This document shows positions 1-8,852 of a DNA stretch of 23,201 bases, one piece after another; the first letter of the stretch is position 1, and each line of letters opens with the position of its first letter. Made by a program: the position numbers and the translations under genes. Under the pieces are notes generated by a model. The model was not told the origin of the DNA, searched no databases, and saw nothing but the letters and a program-made list of their open reading frames with translations. The stretch spans positions 17,486-40,686 of the forward strand of contig DFHL01000002.1 of the NCBI GenBank assembly GCA_002371315.1, read 5' to 3'. This stretch comes from Bacteroidales bacterium UBA3724. GTDB taxonomy: Bacteria; Bacteroidota; Bacteroidia; Bacteroidales; P3.

Positions 1-88
1 TCTTCGTTATTTCTTCGTTATTTCGCCGTTATTTCTTCGATTGGGAATCGAAGAAATAAGGTTGAAGGAACGTCGAACGAACGTCGAA
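1..88. repeat. AT-rich short repeats with a perfect 14-bp inverted repeat
   Basis: Short direct repeats of the form TTCTTCGTTAT run from base 1 to about 41. They end in a perfect inverted repeat with arms 29-42 and 46-59 (TTATTTCTTCGATT / AATCGAAGAAATAA, loop GGG). A second small direct repeat, AACGTCGAA, occurs at 69-77 and 80-88. The stretch lies just downstream of the minus-strand gene ending at 122. The hairpin could act as a transcript end for it, but there is no clean T tract, so a terminator role is only possible. Confidence 0.7.
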
Positions 89-121
89 AAGGCGGGCCAG
101 GTGGGGGCAGGGTGTGCGCTT

Positions 122-1387
122 TCAGAATAGGATGAACCGTTCGTTGAAACGCATAAAGAAGCCGATGAAGAGGTCGGTGTCGTGGACGTCGAGGTCGTTA
201 ATGGCATTGAATTGCAGGCCCAGGTCGAGCCCCTTGAATTCGTGCGCGGCCGAAAGACCGAAAGTAAAATAGTTGTTTAGCCAGCTGTTTTCAGGGATTT
301 TGGCGTTCGGGATATGAAGAGCCGAGTATGGCGAAAAGTTCCAGTAGGCCGGGTCGCCAAGGGCGCTGAAGTAGTTGTTGCTGTGGACGAATCCCGCGAC
401 GGCGCGGAGGTTCCAGTCGGGTTGCTGGTATTTGCTGAAATGCAGCCATTCGTAGGAGAGGGTTGGGTTGAAGGCTTGTCCGGGGCGGTCCACATTCCGG
501 TCCTCGAGGTGGTATTGGTATACCGAAATGTCGAGCGCAAGCTTGTTCAGTGAGCGGCGTGGATTGCGCGAGAAATGGCGTGCAAACCGCAGTCCGACAC
601 GCTCGTTGAAGACGGTGACGGTGTTGGTGTCGATGGTCTTGACTTCGCCGCCGCGGTGACAGGCGATGAAATGGACTGGCAATTCTATTCTCCATCCCTT
701 GATTTTCAAATCGTTGATTTCTCCCGATTCAAAGTCGCGGACTGTATATTCTTTTACGTTGTTGAACAGAAGAAGGGTGTGGCTGGTTCCCATCGTGAAG
801 CGTTCCTGGTCGGGTGTCCACGGGGTCAGATAGCGTGTCCAGTCGAGCCAGGTGTCGCTGCGCCATATTTTGGTGTCGGTGAGTATCTGCAGTCCGTCTT
901 CCTGATAGTTGAATATCCAGCGTGCGGGGTCGTAGACTATCGGTGCCAGCTGGTGTGTGTGGCTGCCGCAGATGGTTCCGCCGATGAGGGTTAGCCATCG
1001 GGTTGGGGCATAGACGAGCGAAAAGGTGGGCCGCAGCCTGTAGAGCGAGTCGAGGCCGGCAAAGGCGGTGGCATTGAGGCCGATGCGCAGTTGGGCGCGT
1101 TCGTTGATGCCGTAGGTGAGGGTGGGCGAGAGGCGGAAGCCGGTGACGGTGTAGCCTTTCACCTGGTTCATCTGGCGTTCGGAATCGAGGAAGAAGGCGT
1201 TGGCGTCGACTTCGAGTGCCAGATGGCGGCATCCGGCAATCAGGTCGCGTTGCGAGGGCGGTAGGTCGGTGAGCATACGCAAAGTGTGCGGTTCGGGGTT
1301 GCCGACGGCGAGCAGCGACGGCTGCTGCGCTGTAGCCGCTAACGCTGTCGAAAGCGTCAGGACGAGGATTAAAAGGCGTGGTTTCAT
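122..1387 (-). CDS. Putative outer-membrane beta-barrel protein
   Basis: Hypothetical exported protein of 421 aa. The first ~20 residues form a signal peptide (MKPRLLIL..., cleavage probably after ATA before QQ). The rest alternates polar and aromatic/hydrophobic residues, as in beta strands, is rich in Tyr, Trp and Phe, and ends in a strand with a terminal Phe (MRFNERFILF), like the recognition signal of outer-membrane barrels. I see no catalytic motif and recognise no named family. An ATG 30 nt further upstream (1417) is in frame, but it lies inside the promoter at 1407-1437, so the start at 1387 is preferred; it also gives a proper signal peptide. The gene is divergent from guaB and appears monocistronic. 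An outer-membrane location is inferred from composition only. Confidence 0.75.
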   Translation of the reverse strand: MKPRLLILVLTLSTALAATAQQPSLLAVGNPEPHTLRMLTDLPPSQRDLIAGCRHLALEVDANAFFLDSERQMNQVKGYTVTGFRLSPTLTYGINERAQLRIGLNATAFAGLDSLYRLRPTFSLVYAPTRWLTLIGGTICGSHTHQLAPIVYDPARWIFNYQEDGLQILTDTKIWRSDTWLDWTRYLTPWTPDQERFTMGTSHTLLLFNNVKEYTVRDFESGEINDLKIKGWRIELPVHFIACHRGGEVKTIDTNTVTVFNERVGLRFARHFSRNPRRSLNKLALDISVYQYHLEDRNVDRPGQAFNPTLSYEWLHFSKYQQPDWNLRAVAGFVHSNNYFSALGDPAYWNFSPYSALHIPNAKIPENSWLNNYFTFGLSAAHEFKGLDLGLQFNAINDLDVHDTDLFIGFFMRFNERFILF

Positions 1388-1406
1388 ATCGTCAATTTTT
1401 GAATTG

Positions 1407-1437
1407 CAAAGGTACAAAATATGCCGATACTGGCAAA
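1407..1437 (-). promoter_or_regulatory. Bacteroidetes-type promoter for the outer-membrane protein gene
   Basis: Read on the minus strand, TTTG (1437-1434) is followed by 19 nt and then TACCTTTG (1414-1407). This matches the Bacteroidetes sigma-ABfr consensus TTTG-N19-21-TAnnTTTG exactly. Transcription would begin about 7 nt downstream, roughly 13 nt before the ATG at 1387. Confidence 0.85.
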
Positions 1438-1538
1438 ATATATTTTCGCGAAGAAGTTTTTTGCCGTTCTTTGCTGCGGAAAATCAAAACCTTATGTTTT
1501 CTTATTAAATTCTTTATAAATATATGGAAAAATTTTCG

Positions 1539-1546
1539 TATTTTTG
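1539..1546 (+). promoter_or_regulatory. Bacteroidetes -7 element upstream of guaB
   Basis: TATTTTTG fits the -7 consensus TAnnTTTG and is followed by CA, as is common. The upstream element is weak: TTTA at 1513-1516, with 22 nt spacing. The ATG of guaB is about 20 nt downstream. The element overlaps the longer open frame that starts at 1524, which argues against that upstream start. Confidence 0.7.
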
Positions 1547-1565
1547 CACGAAATTTTATCATTAT

Positions 1566-3038
1566 ATGTATACAGATACCACAAAATTCATCGGTGAGGG
1601 TTTGACGTACGACGACGTCCTGCTTGTTCCCTCTTATTCAGACATACTGCCGCGCGAAGTCAAGGTTAATTCGCGCTTCTCACGCAACATCACGCTCAAC
1701 ATTCCTATGGTCAGCGCCGCAATGGACACGGTGACCGAGGCTGCTATGGCTATCGGTATGGCCCAGGAAGGTGGTATCGGTGTGCTGCACAAGAATATGT
1801 CCATCGAAAGCCAGGCCAACGAGGTGCGCAAGGTGAAACGCTCGGAGAACGGTATGATTGTCGACCCCGTGACGCTCGGCAAGGATGCCCTGGTCAAGGA
1901 TGCGCTGAGCCTGATGCACGAATACCACATCGGCGGCATCCCCATCGTCGATGCCAACCGCAGACTGATAGGTATGGTGACCAACCGCGACCTGCGTTTT
2001 GAGCGCAATATGAGCCGCCCGCTGAGCGAGATAATGATTACCAATTTGATTACGACCCACGAGGGTACCACCTTCGACGAGGCCGCAGAAATACTGCAGC
2101 AGCACAAGATCGAGAAGCTGCCTGTCGTCAACAACGAGGGCCAGTTTGTTGGCCTTATCACCTATAGCGACATTATGAAGAACAAGGAGCACCCCTATGC
2201 TTGCAAGGACGACAACGGCCGTCTGCGCGTGGCTGCTGGTGTGGGCATCACGGCCGATATGATGGAGCGTGTCGATGCTCTGGTCGCTGCCGGCGTCGAT
2301 GCCATCGTTATCGATACCGCCCACGGCCATTCGATCCGCGTGGTCGAGGCGCTGAAGACCGCCAAGGCCAAATATCCGAACCTTGATGTCGTTGTGGGCA
2401 ATATCGCCACTGGCGAGGCTGCCCTGATGCTGGCCGAGGCAGGCGCCGACGCCGTCAAGGTGGGTATCGGACCGGGAAGCATCTGCTCGACGCGAATCAT
2501 TGCTGGTATCGGCGTGCCGCAGCTGACGGCCGTGTGCGAGGTGGCCGGTGCCCTGAAACAGGGCGGCTACGACATTCCGCTTATCGCCGACGGCGGCATA
2601 CGCTACAGTGGCGACATCGTCAAGGCCCTTGCCGCAGGTGCCAGCAGCATTATGATCGGTTCGCTGGTGGCCGGCGTCGACGAGGCTCCGGGCGAGACCA
2701 TCATTTTCGAAGGCCGCAAGTTCAAGTCCTATCGCGGTATGGGTTCGCTCGAGGCGATGCAGAGCGGCTCGAAGGACCGCTACTTCCAGGACAAGGAGAC
2801 CGACGTCAAGAAGCTTGTCCCTGAAGGCGTTGTGGGCCGCGTGCCTTACAAGGGTTCGCTCAACGAGGTTCTATATCAGCTGGTTGGCGGCTTGAAGGCC
2901 GGTATGGGCTATACGGGTTCGAAGGATATCGAGACTCTGCAGAAGGCCAAGTTTATCCGCATCACAGCTGCCGGCCGCACCGAGAGCCATCCGCACGACA
3001 TCGCCATCACCCGCGAGGCTCCCAATTATTCGAGGTAA
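1566..3038 (+). CDS. guaB: Inosine-5'-monophosphate dehydrogenase
   Basis: Catalyses NAD-dependent oxidation of IMP to XMP, the committed step of guanine nucleotide synthesis, in the cytoplasm. The 490-aa length is normal for the family. The N-terminus has the typical EGLTYDDVLLVP motif. Two CBS domains (about residues 97-150 and 157-204) interrupt the TIM barrel. The catalytic loop GPGSICSTR has Cys307, and the flap carries YRGMG (389-393) and the Arg405-Tyr406 dyad in KDRYF. An in-frame ATG at 1524 lies upstream of the -7 promoter element, so ATG 1566 was chosen. It is the first gene of a run of five with gaps of 21-28 nt, leading into two periplasmic parvulins; guaB next to parvulin genes is a familiar Bacteroidales order. 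Confidence 0.97.
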   Translation: MYTDTTKFIGEGLTYDDVLLVPSYSDILPREVKVNSRFSRNITLNIPMVSAAMDTVTEAAMAIGMAQEGGIGVLHKNMSIESQANEVRKVKRSENGMIVDPVTLGKDALVKDALSLMHEYHIGGIPIVDANRRLIGMVTNRDLRFERNMSRPLSEIMITNLITTHEGTTFDEAAEILQQHKIEKLPVVNNEGQFVGLITYSDIMKNKEHPYACKDDNGRLRVAAGVGITADMMERVDALVAAGVDAIVIDTAHGHSIRVVEALKTAKAKYPNLDVVVGNIATGEAALMLAEAGADAVKVGIGPGSICSTRIIAGIGVPQLTAVCEVAGALKQGGYDIPLIADGGIRYSGDIVKALAAGASSIMIGSLVAGVDEAPGETIIFEGRKFKSYRGMGSLEAMQSGSKDRYFQDKETDVKKLVPEGVVGRVPYKGSLNEVLYQLVGGLKAGMGYTGSKDIETLQKAKFIRITAAGRTESHPHDIAITREAPNYSR

Positions 3039-3059
3039 ACATCCAAATTAAGCAATAAA

Positions 3060-5156
3060 ATGAGAAAGATTTTTGCCCTTCTTGCCGCCCTTGTGGTGAC
3101 AATGGGTCTGAAGGCACAGAAAGCTAACGATCCGGTAGTTTTTGAAGTAAACGGTAAAAAGATATACAAATCCGAGTTTATGAGGGAGTTCCTGCGCTCT
3201 ATTGGCAAGGACTCGACGGCAGCCCCTACGGCCTGCACCTACGAGAAACGCAAGGCTTTGGAGGAGTATGCCACGCTTTTCGTAAACTATCGCACAAAAC
3301 TTGAGGATGCCTTCGCCAATGGCTTCGACACGATTCCTGAAATGCTGAAGGAACTGAAAGGCTATCGCAACGAGTTGGCTGCGCCTTATCTTATCGACTC
3401 CGTCACGCTCAACAACATCCTGAAGGAGGCCTACGAACGCAACCACTACACTTTGCACGCAGGCCACATCCTTGTGGCGCTGGGCAAGGAGCCGACGCCC
3501 GAAGACACCCTGAAGGCCTACAACAAGGCTATGGCGTACTACAACCGCGTGATGGGCGGCGAGGATTTCTATACCGTCGCCAAGGAGGCCGCCGAGGTGC
3601 GATTCAAGGAGCAGCTGATTCCGCCGGACGATCCGCGCAGGAAAGACGACGGCGATCTTGGTTGCTTCAGCGTTTTCGAAATGGTTTATCCTTTCGAATC
3701 GGCCGCCTACAGCCTCAATGTCGGCGAGGTGTCGAAACCTGTCCGCACAAGTTACGGCTATCATATCGTGAAGCTTTTCGAGAAGAATCCGTATTTCAAC
3801 AGGTGTTCGTTCCAGCATATATGGGTTTCGGACAAGGGCGAAAAGGAAAAATCCTTTGCCCGTATCCTTGACGCCTACAAGAAAATTGTTGATGGCGAGA
3901 ACTTCAATACGGTGTGTAGCAACTATAGTGACGATCAGAGTACTGCCGAAAAGGGCGGTCTGATCAGCAATGCGTCGGCCAGACAGATACCTTCCGAGTA
4001 TGTGATGCTGCTGTCGCAGATGAGTCCTGGCGATATGACCGAGCCGTTCAAGACCCAATACGGATGGCATATACTGAAGCTTGTGGCCCGCGACACGCTG
4101 CCCGCCTACGAGGATATGGTGCCGTACTACAAGCAGCGCCTGACGCGCGACTCGCGTAGCCGCAAGCCTCGCGAGGCCTTCGTCGAGCAGTGCAAGCGGA
4201 AATACAATTTCTGCGACTATACTAAAATGTATATGAAACCGGCCAAAGTCAAAGGCAAGAAGGGCAAGCAGGACAAACAGCCGCTGGCGTCGCTGGCGGA
4301 ATGCCGTTCGGCAATAAACGATTCGGTCTTCTCCAAGTCCTGGCGCTACCGTGAGGGTATGGTCACCGATATGCGGCCGCTCTTCAGCGTCGAGGATATT
4401 GAATATACGGCTGTCGACCTGCTGAAGTTCGTCGAGGAGCACCAGAAGGCCGAAGCGCATTGCGACCTTCAGATGTATCTCGAAAACAGATACAACAACT
4501 TCATCAACGACAAGGTGTTCGAGTATGCAAACAATCACCTGGAAGAGGAACACAATGAATTTGCAACGCTGATGGACGAATACCGCAACGGTCTGATGAT
4601 TTTCTCCTACAACGACAGGATGATATGGTCCAAAGCCATCAAGGACACTGTGGGCCTTGCCGAATTCTACAAGATGTATTCCGCCGAACGCAGCATCGAC
4701 AACGAGGCCGACGCTCCTTATTTCTGGAACGAACGTGCCGACGTGACGGTGGCCTCGGTTCCCGACAGCGCTACCATCGACCCCGCCAAGGTGGTGAAAA
4801 TTATGCAGAAAGCAGCCAAGAAGGGCTGGAGCAGCGAGGAGATAAACAACGCTATCGGTGCAAAAGCAAAAGGTAGTTTCAACGTCGAGAAGCGTCCCCT
4901 CGTCGAAAAGGAACATCAGAACACGCTGAAGAGCAACCAGTGGCGTCCGGGCACCTATGTCAATCCGACGAAATCTGGCTACGAGGTGGTCCGTGTCGAC
5001 CGCATCTACGACCCGTGCCTCAAATCGCAGAGCGAGGCTCGTGGATACTACGTCAACGAGTACCAGAACTATCTTGAGAAAGAATTGATCAAGCAACTCA
5101 GAAAGAAATACAACGTCGTCATCCACCAGGATGTTATCGACGAGATTACCTATTGA
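3060..5156 (+). CDS. Parvulin-type peptidyl-prolyl isomerase, periplasmic
   Basis: Predicted periplasmic folding factor of 698 aa. A signal peptide (MRKIFALLAA..., cut after KA before Q) is followed by a SurA-like N-terminal segment. Two parvulin-type rotamase domains follow at about residues 131-242 (start marked by HAGHILVAL, end by SYGYHIVKLFEK) and 248-345 (FQHIWVSD to QYGWHILKL). The remaining ~350 residues are a charged, probably helical C-terminal region with a Lys/Gly-rich stretch near residue 400; its role is unknown. It begins 21 nt after guaB and ends 23 nt before the next parvulin gene, so the two are probably made together and serve outer-membrane protein biogenesis. It is much longer than classic SurA (~430 aa). 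The family call is firm; clients are unknown. Confidence 0.92.
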   Translation: MRKIFALLAALVVTMGLKAQKANDPVVFEVNGKKIYKSEFMREFLRSIGKDSTAAPTACTYEKRKALEEYATLFVNYRTKLEDAFANGFDTIPEMLKELKGYRNELAAPYLIDSVTLNNILKEAYERNHYTLHAGHILVALGKEPTPEDTLKAYNKAMAYYNRVMGGEDFYTVAKEAAEVRFKEQLIPPDDPRRKDDGDLGCFSVFEMVYPFESAAYSLNVGEVSKPVRTSYGYHIVKLFEKNPYFNRCSFQHIWVSDKGEKEKSFARILDAYKKIVDGENFNTVCSNYSDDQSTAEKGGLISNASARQIPSEYVMLLSQMSPGDMTEPFKTQYGWHILKLVARDTLPAYEDMVPYYKQRLTRDSRSRKPREAFVEQCKRKYNFCDYTKMYMKPAKVKGKKGKQDKQPLASLAECRSAINDSVFSKSWRYREGMVTDMRPLFSVEDIEYTAVDLLKFVEEHQKAEAHCDLQMYLENRYNNFINDKVFEYANNHLEEEHNEFATLMDEYRNGLMIFSYNDRMIWSKAIKDTVGLAEFYKMYSAERSIDNEADAPYFWNERADVTVASVPDSATIDPAKVVKIMQKAAKKGWSSEEINNAIGAKAKGSFNVEKRPLVEKEHQNTLKSNQWRPGTYVNPTKSGYEVVRVDRIYDPCLKSQSEARGYYVNEYQNYLEKELIKQLRKKYNVVIHQDVIDEITY

Positions 5157-5179
5157 AAAAAAAACTAATCCACTGACAA

Positions 5180-6556
5180 ATGCACAAGTTATTTGCATTC
5201 ATTCTCCTTGCAGCTGCTGCCATCCCGCTTTTCGCCCAGAACAACGGGGCTGCCAGCGCATCAACCGACGAGCCGGTTGTCGACAAAGTGATTGCCATCG
5301 TCGGCAAAAACATAGTCAAACTGTCGGACATCGAAAACGGATATGTCCCTATCAGAATACGCCAGGGATACGACAACGCTTTTGAAAACCGCTGCAATAT
5401 CCTTGAGGGACTTCTTATTTCCAAACTCCTTGTCCATAAGGGACAGATTGACAGCACCGATGCCGACATATCGGACGAGAGCGTGGCGGAGAATGTGCAA
5501 TACTATATGAACGCCTACGAGCAGCAATACGGCAGCAAGGAGGCTATGCGCCAAGCCACAGGTTATACCTACGACGAACTCAAGGATATTCTGGGCAAGA
5601 TGCTGCGCGAGCGTATGCTTTCCGAACGTGTCCGCGCCGAGTTGACCAACTCTGTCAAGGTCACGCCGCACGAGGTAACGGAGTTTTTCAATAAAATTCC
5701 CAAGGACAGTATCCCCACTTTTGAGGAGACCTATGAAATCGCCGAGATAGTCCGCAAACCGGATATCAGCGAGGCCGAACGCGACCGTGTCAAGTTGGAG
5801 CTTAACAAGATGCGCGAGCGTGTGCTGAGCGGTAACGCACAGTTCTCGACGCTGGCCACGCTCTACTCCGAAGACCCCGGTTCGGCCGGAAAGGGCGGCG
5901 AGCTGGGTTTCTTCCCGCGAGGCTATATGGTGTCCGAGTTCGAGGCTGCCGCCTTCTCGCTCAAGCCTGGCGAGGTCTCGCCGGTCATCGAAACCAAATT
6001 CGGATTCCACATCATCCAGTTCATCGAGCGCCGCGGCAATACCGTCAACTGCCGTCATATCCTGATGACGCCCAAGGTCTCGTCCGAAGACCTGCTCCGC
6101 AACCGTATGCTGCTGGACAGTATAGCACAGGAAATCAGACTTGGCCATACGACGTTTGCCGATGCTGCTATGCGCTATTCCGACAATGCCAACAAGATTG
6201 AAGGCGGCAAGGTCACGCACCCCACGTCTGGCGGCTACCAGTTCACCCTTGACGAGCTCAAGCAGCTCTATCCTGGTATCGGCTTTTCGCAGATGGACGC
6301 CGGTCAGGTCAGCAACGCCACGGCGATGAAGACCGAGGAGAACAAGGATGCCTATCGCATCGTCACCGTCCTGCGCCGCAATCCCGAACACAAGGCCAAC
6401 CTTACCGACGACTATGACCGCATCTACAACGCTGCGCTCCAAAACGCCAAGCAGGAAAAGATCTACGACTGGGCGCAGAAAACAATAAAGAATACATATA
6501 TACATATAGACGACGAATTCAAGAACTGCAGCTTTAAGCTGAAGTGGGTTGAATGA
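5180..6556 (+). CDS. surA: SurA-like peptidyl-prolyl isomerase, periplasmic
   Basis: Periplasmic chaperone/isomerase of 458 aa, close to the length of SurA, which escorts unfolded outer-membrane proteins. It has a signal peptide (MHKLFAFILL..., cut after FA before Q). A SurA-type N-terminal domain begins at VDKVIAIVGKNIVKLSDIE. Two parvulin domains follow: about 184-283, with the typical YSEDPGSAGKGGELGFF and KFGFHIIQF motifs, and about 291-395, beginning CRHILM and less conserved. A C-terminal helix typical of the family ends the protein. It is the third gene of the guaB run, 23 nt after the longer parvulin and 28 nt before the MoxR gene. Functional equivalence to E. coli SurA is inferred from domain order. 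Confidence 0.93.
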   Translation: MHKLFAFILLAAAAIPLFAQNNGAASASTDEPVVDKVIAIVGKNIVKLSDIENGYVPIRIRQGYDNAFENRCNILEGLLISKLLVHKGQIDSTDADISDESVAENVQYYMNAYEQQYGSKEAMRQATGYTYDELKDILGKMLRERMLSERVRAELTNSVKVTPHEVTEFFNKIPKDSIPTFEETYEIAEIVRKPDISEAERDRVKLELNKMRERVLSGNAQFSTLATLYSEDPGSAGKGGELGFFPRGYMVSEFEAAAFSLKPGEVSPVIETKFGFHIIQFIERRGNTVNCRHILMTPKVSSEDLLRNRMLLDSIAQEIRLGHTTFADAAMRYSDNANKIEGGKVTHPTSGGYQFTLDELKQLYPGIGFSQMDAGQVSNATAMKTEENKDAYRIVTVLRRNPEHKANLTDDYDRIYNAALQNAKQEKIYDWAQKTIKNTYIHIDDEFKNCSFKLKWVE

Positions 6557-6584
6557 GACGCTACAAGCTTACGGATAAAAAAGT

Positions 6585-7556
6585 ATGTCATCAGATAAAG
6601 AAACATTGGACAGCCTGGTTGGCAAATACCAACAACTCAGAACCGAAATCGCAAAAGTGATTATCGGACAGGACAGCGCCGTCGAAAGCCTTCTGGTCTC
6701 CATTTTCACTGGTGGACATTGTTTGCTGGTGGGTGTGCCGGGACTGGCGAAGACCCTTATGGTCAACACCTTGTCGAAAGCCCTCGGACTTTCGTTCAGC
6801 CGCATACAATTCACGCCCGACCTGATGCCGTCGGACATTACGGGTACTGAAATCCTCGACGAGAACCGCCGTTTCCGCTTCGTGAAGGGACCGGTTTTCG
6901 CCAACATCCTCCTTGCCGACGAAATCAACCGTACCCCCCCCAAGACGCAGGCCGCCCTGCTCGAAGCTATGCAGGAAAAGTCCGTCACCGTGGGCGGCAA
7001 CAGCTATGCCCTCGATGCCCCGTTCTTCGTCCTCGCAACGCAGAACCCCATCGAGCAGGAGGGAACCTACCCGCTGCCCGAGGCCCAGCTGGACCGCTTT
7101 ATGTTCAACATCAAGATGGACTATCCCTCGTTCGAAGAGGAAGTTGAAATCGTCAAACGCACCACGGTCGATGCCGACAACAGCCTGCAGGTAGTCCTTT
7201 CGGCACAGGAAATCGTCGGCTTCCAGTCGGCCATACGCCGTATGCCGGTCCCTGACAATGTGGTGTCGTATGCTGTCGAGCTCGTCGCTGCCACGCGCCC
7301 CGACAAAGAGGGCAACGACCTGGCGCACAAATACCTGTCGTGGGGTGCCGGTCCGCGTGCATCGCAGTATCTTGTTATGGGTGCCAAAACCAAAGCCGCC
7401 TTCAGCGGCAAATATTCGCCCGACTGCGAGGATGTCGACGCCGTCGCTGCCGAGGTGCTGCGCCACCGACTGGTCCGCAACTATTATGCCGAAGCCGAAG
7501 GCATTTCCACCGACACCGTCATCTCCGAACTCAAGAAAACAATCCGCAATCTTTAA
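6585..7556 (+). CDS. MoxR-family AAA+ ATPase
   Basis: Cytoplasmic AAA+ ATPase of 323 aa, the standard MoxR length. Walker A is GVPGLAKT (50-57), Walker B is LLADEIN (109-115) and sensor 1 is ATQNP (151-155). A conserved GTYPLPEAQLDRF segment follows, then the AAA lid domain. MoxR proteins are thought to act as chaperones that remodel or insert cofactors into partner proteins, commonly vWA or DUF58 proteins encoded next door. Here the upstream neighbour is SurA and the downstream one an unknown exported protein; the only DUF58 gene in the window starts about 6.1 kb downstream. The family call is certain; the substrate is not visible. Confidence 0.95.
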   Translation: MSSDKETLDSLVGKYQQLRTEIAKVIIGQDSAVESLLVSIFTGGHCLLVGVPGLAKTLMVNTLSKALGLSFSRIQFTPDLMPSDITGTEILDENRRFRFVKGPVFANILLADEINRTPPKTQAALLEAMQEKSVTVGGNSYALDAPFFVLATQNPIEQEGTYPLPEAQLDRFMFNIKMDYPSFEEEVEIVKRTTVDADNSLQVVLSAQEIVGFQSAIRRMPVPDNVVSYAVELVAATRPDKEGNDLAHKYLSWGAGPRASQYLVMGAKTKAAFSGKYSPDCEDVDAVAAEVLRHRLVRNYYAEAEGISTDTVISELKKTIRNL

Positions 7557-7577
7557 ACTTTTTTAAAGTCATACATT

Positions 7578-8852
7578 ATGAACCGCAGTTTAAAGCTTTT
7601 CGCCTTCTCGCTCCTGCTCGGCCTTGCCGCCATACCTTCGGCGGCATTTGCCCAGACGGGCATATACATTCCCAGCGCCAAGCCTATCAAGAATATGCAG
7701 AAGGCGATGGTGCATCCCGACAAGTTCTGCCTTTTGATCAACTACAGCGGCTCGTCGTCCACCTATAGCATCAGCGACCTCGACTGGCTCGACTCTGTCT
7801 ATCGCGTCGCCTTTGCCGACCGCTCCAACCCCAAACTCTATGCCATCACCATCGAAGGCTACAGCAACAGCGAGGCACTGTCGGAAGAACGTGTCGATTT
7901 GATTTACAAATATTTCGCCGGACGCTGCTATGCCCCGTTCCCCATACGCTATGCCCCCAACCCAATCCACTGCACCTGCCACGGCGACACGGTCGAGACG
8001 GTGCGCTACGAGGTGCCGGTGTCGCGTAAGGCCTACAATGTCAGCGACCTGCCCGAAAGCCGACGGACTTTCAACAAGACTATGAAGCTCGACAACTGCG
8101 TCCTCATCACGCTCCAGAACGACCCCGACGCCTGCCTCGGCGCGGCAAGGGGATGTATGGTGCCATCGATGGACACGACCATCCGCGGCTACTATGCCTC
8201 GGTGTTTATGAAACGGGGCGCGCTCTACAATGTTCAGGAAACCAAGGACAGCTGCCCGTCGGATGTACGTTTTTCGATTGAGGAACACCTTGACTACAAG
8301 CCTATTGTGGAAGAATATTTCCTCGTGCCGCACCGCAAGCAGCTTATCGTCCAGGTCGGCTATGTCGTCCTCCACAGCAGTATCAACCGCACATACGGCG
8401 AATGCAAGGGTACGCTGCCCGACTCCATCTACGTCCGATTCCCCGTCACGCAGGAACAGCTCGACAACAAGATACGCATCTTTGGAAAGAAGTATTCTGA
8501 AAAGGGTATGGAGTACAAAGCCCTTACAACCAAGAAGATGCCTTCAAAAGTGTCGCTGAGTGTCCAGGCTGCCGTCAATGTTATGCAGCTCGACACCATC
8601 TTCCTCGGCAAACGCATCCAACCCAACGAGTTGAACGACTATTTCTACGAATGCAAGACCGACAAGGAGGATGGCTCCTTCAAAGCCGAAGGAAAGCATT
8701 GGAAGGCCTATCGCCTTGACCGTCACGGCAACTACGAAATCAAAAAGTCGCTGCAGGCCCTGATGCGCATCGTCGAGGACGAGGTTGAGGAAATAGAGGA
8801 AGAAACCAACAGCGACCGGCGCTATAAGGACGACGAGGAAATCGAAGAGTAG
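7578..8852 (+). CDS. Exported protein of unknown function with acidic C-terminus
   Basis: 424 aa; I do not recognise the family. A signal peptide (MNRSLKLF..., cut after AFA at residue 25 before Q) sends it to the periplasm or beyond; there is no lipobox. Residues ~93-115 (ITIEGYSNSEALSEERVDLI) resemble the central part of an OmpA-like domain (GYx...LSxxRA), with the usual intervening loop shortened; this is only a weak similarity. Several Cys residues in the mature part (GRC, HCTC, DACLGAARGC, DSC) could form disulfides. The last ~30 residues are strongly acidic (VEDEVEEIEEE...DDEEIEE). It is the last gene of the guaB run, 21 nt after moxR, which suggests co-expression with the ATPase and parvulins and perhaps a shared envelope role. 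Confidence 0.85.
   Translation: MNRSLKLFAFSLLLGLAAIPSAAFAQTGIYIPSAKPIKNMQKAMVHPDKFCLLINYSGSSSTYSISDLDWLDSVYRVAFADRSNPKLYAITIEGYSNSEALSEERVDLIYKYFAGRCYAPFPIRYAPNPIHCTCHGDTVETVRYEVPVSRKAYNVSDLPESRRTFNKTMKLDNCVLITLQNDPDACLGAARGCMVPSMDTTIRGYYASVFMKRGALYNVQETKDSCPSDVRFSIEEHLDYKPIVEEYFLVPHRKQLIVQVGYVVLHSSINRTYGECKGTLPDSIYVRFPVTQEQLDNKIRIFGKKYSEKGMEYKALTTKKMPSKVSLSVQAAVNVMQLDTIFLGKRIQPNELNDYFYECKTDKEDGSFKAEGKHWKAYRLDRHGNYEIKKSLQALMRIVEDEVEEIEEETNSDRRYKDDEEIEE

Noticed and set aside
3048..5198. 716-aa open frame on the minus strand
   Set aside because: It is antisense to the parvulin gene, which has clear domains, a signal peptide and operon spacing. The antisense frame is open because of codon bias, and its protein shows no domain.
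6585..8852. Defence system based on a MoxR-type ATPase
   Set aside because: Its neighbours are guaB, SurA-like chaperones and an exported protein; no nuclease, vWA effector or mobile-element context supports defence.
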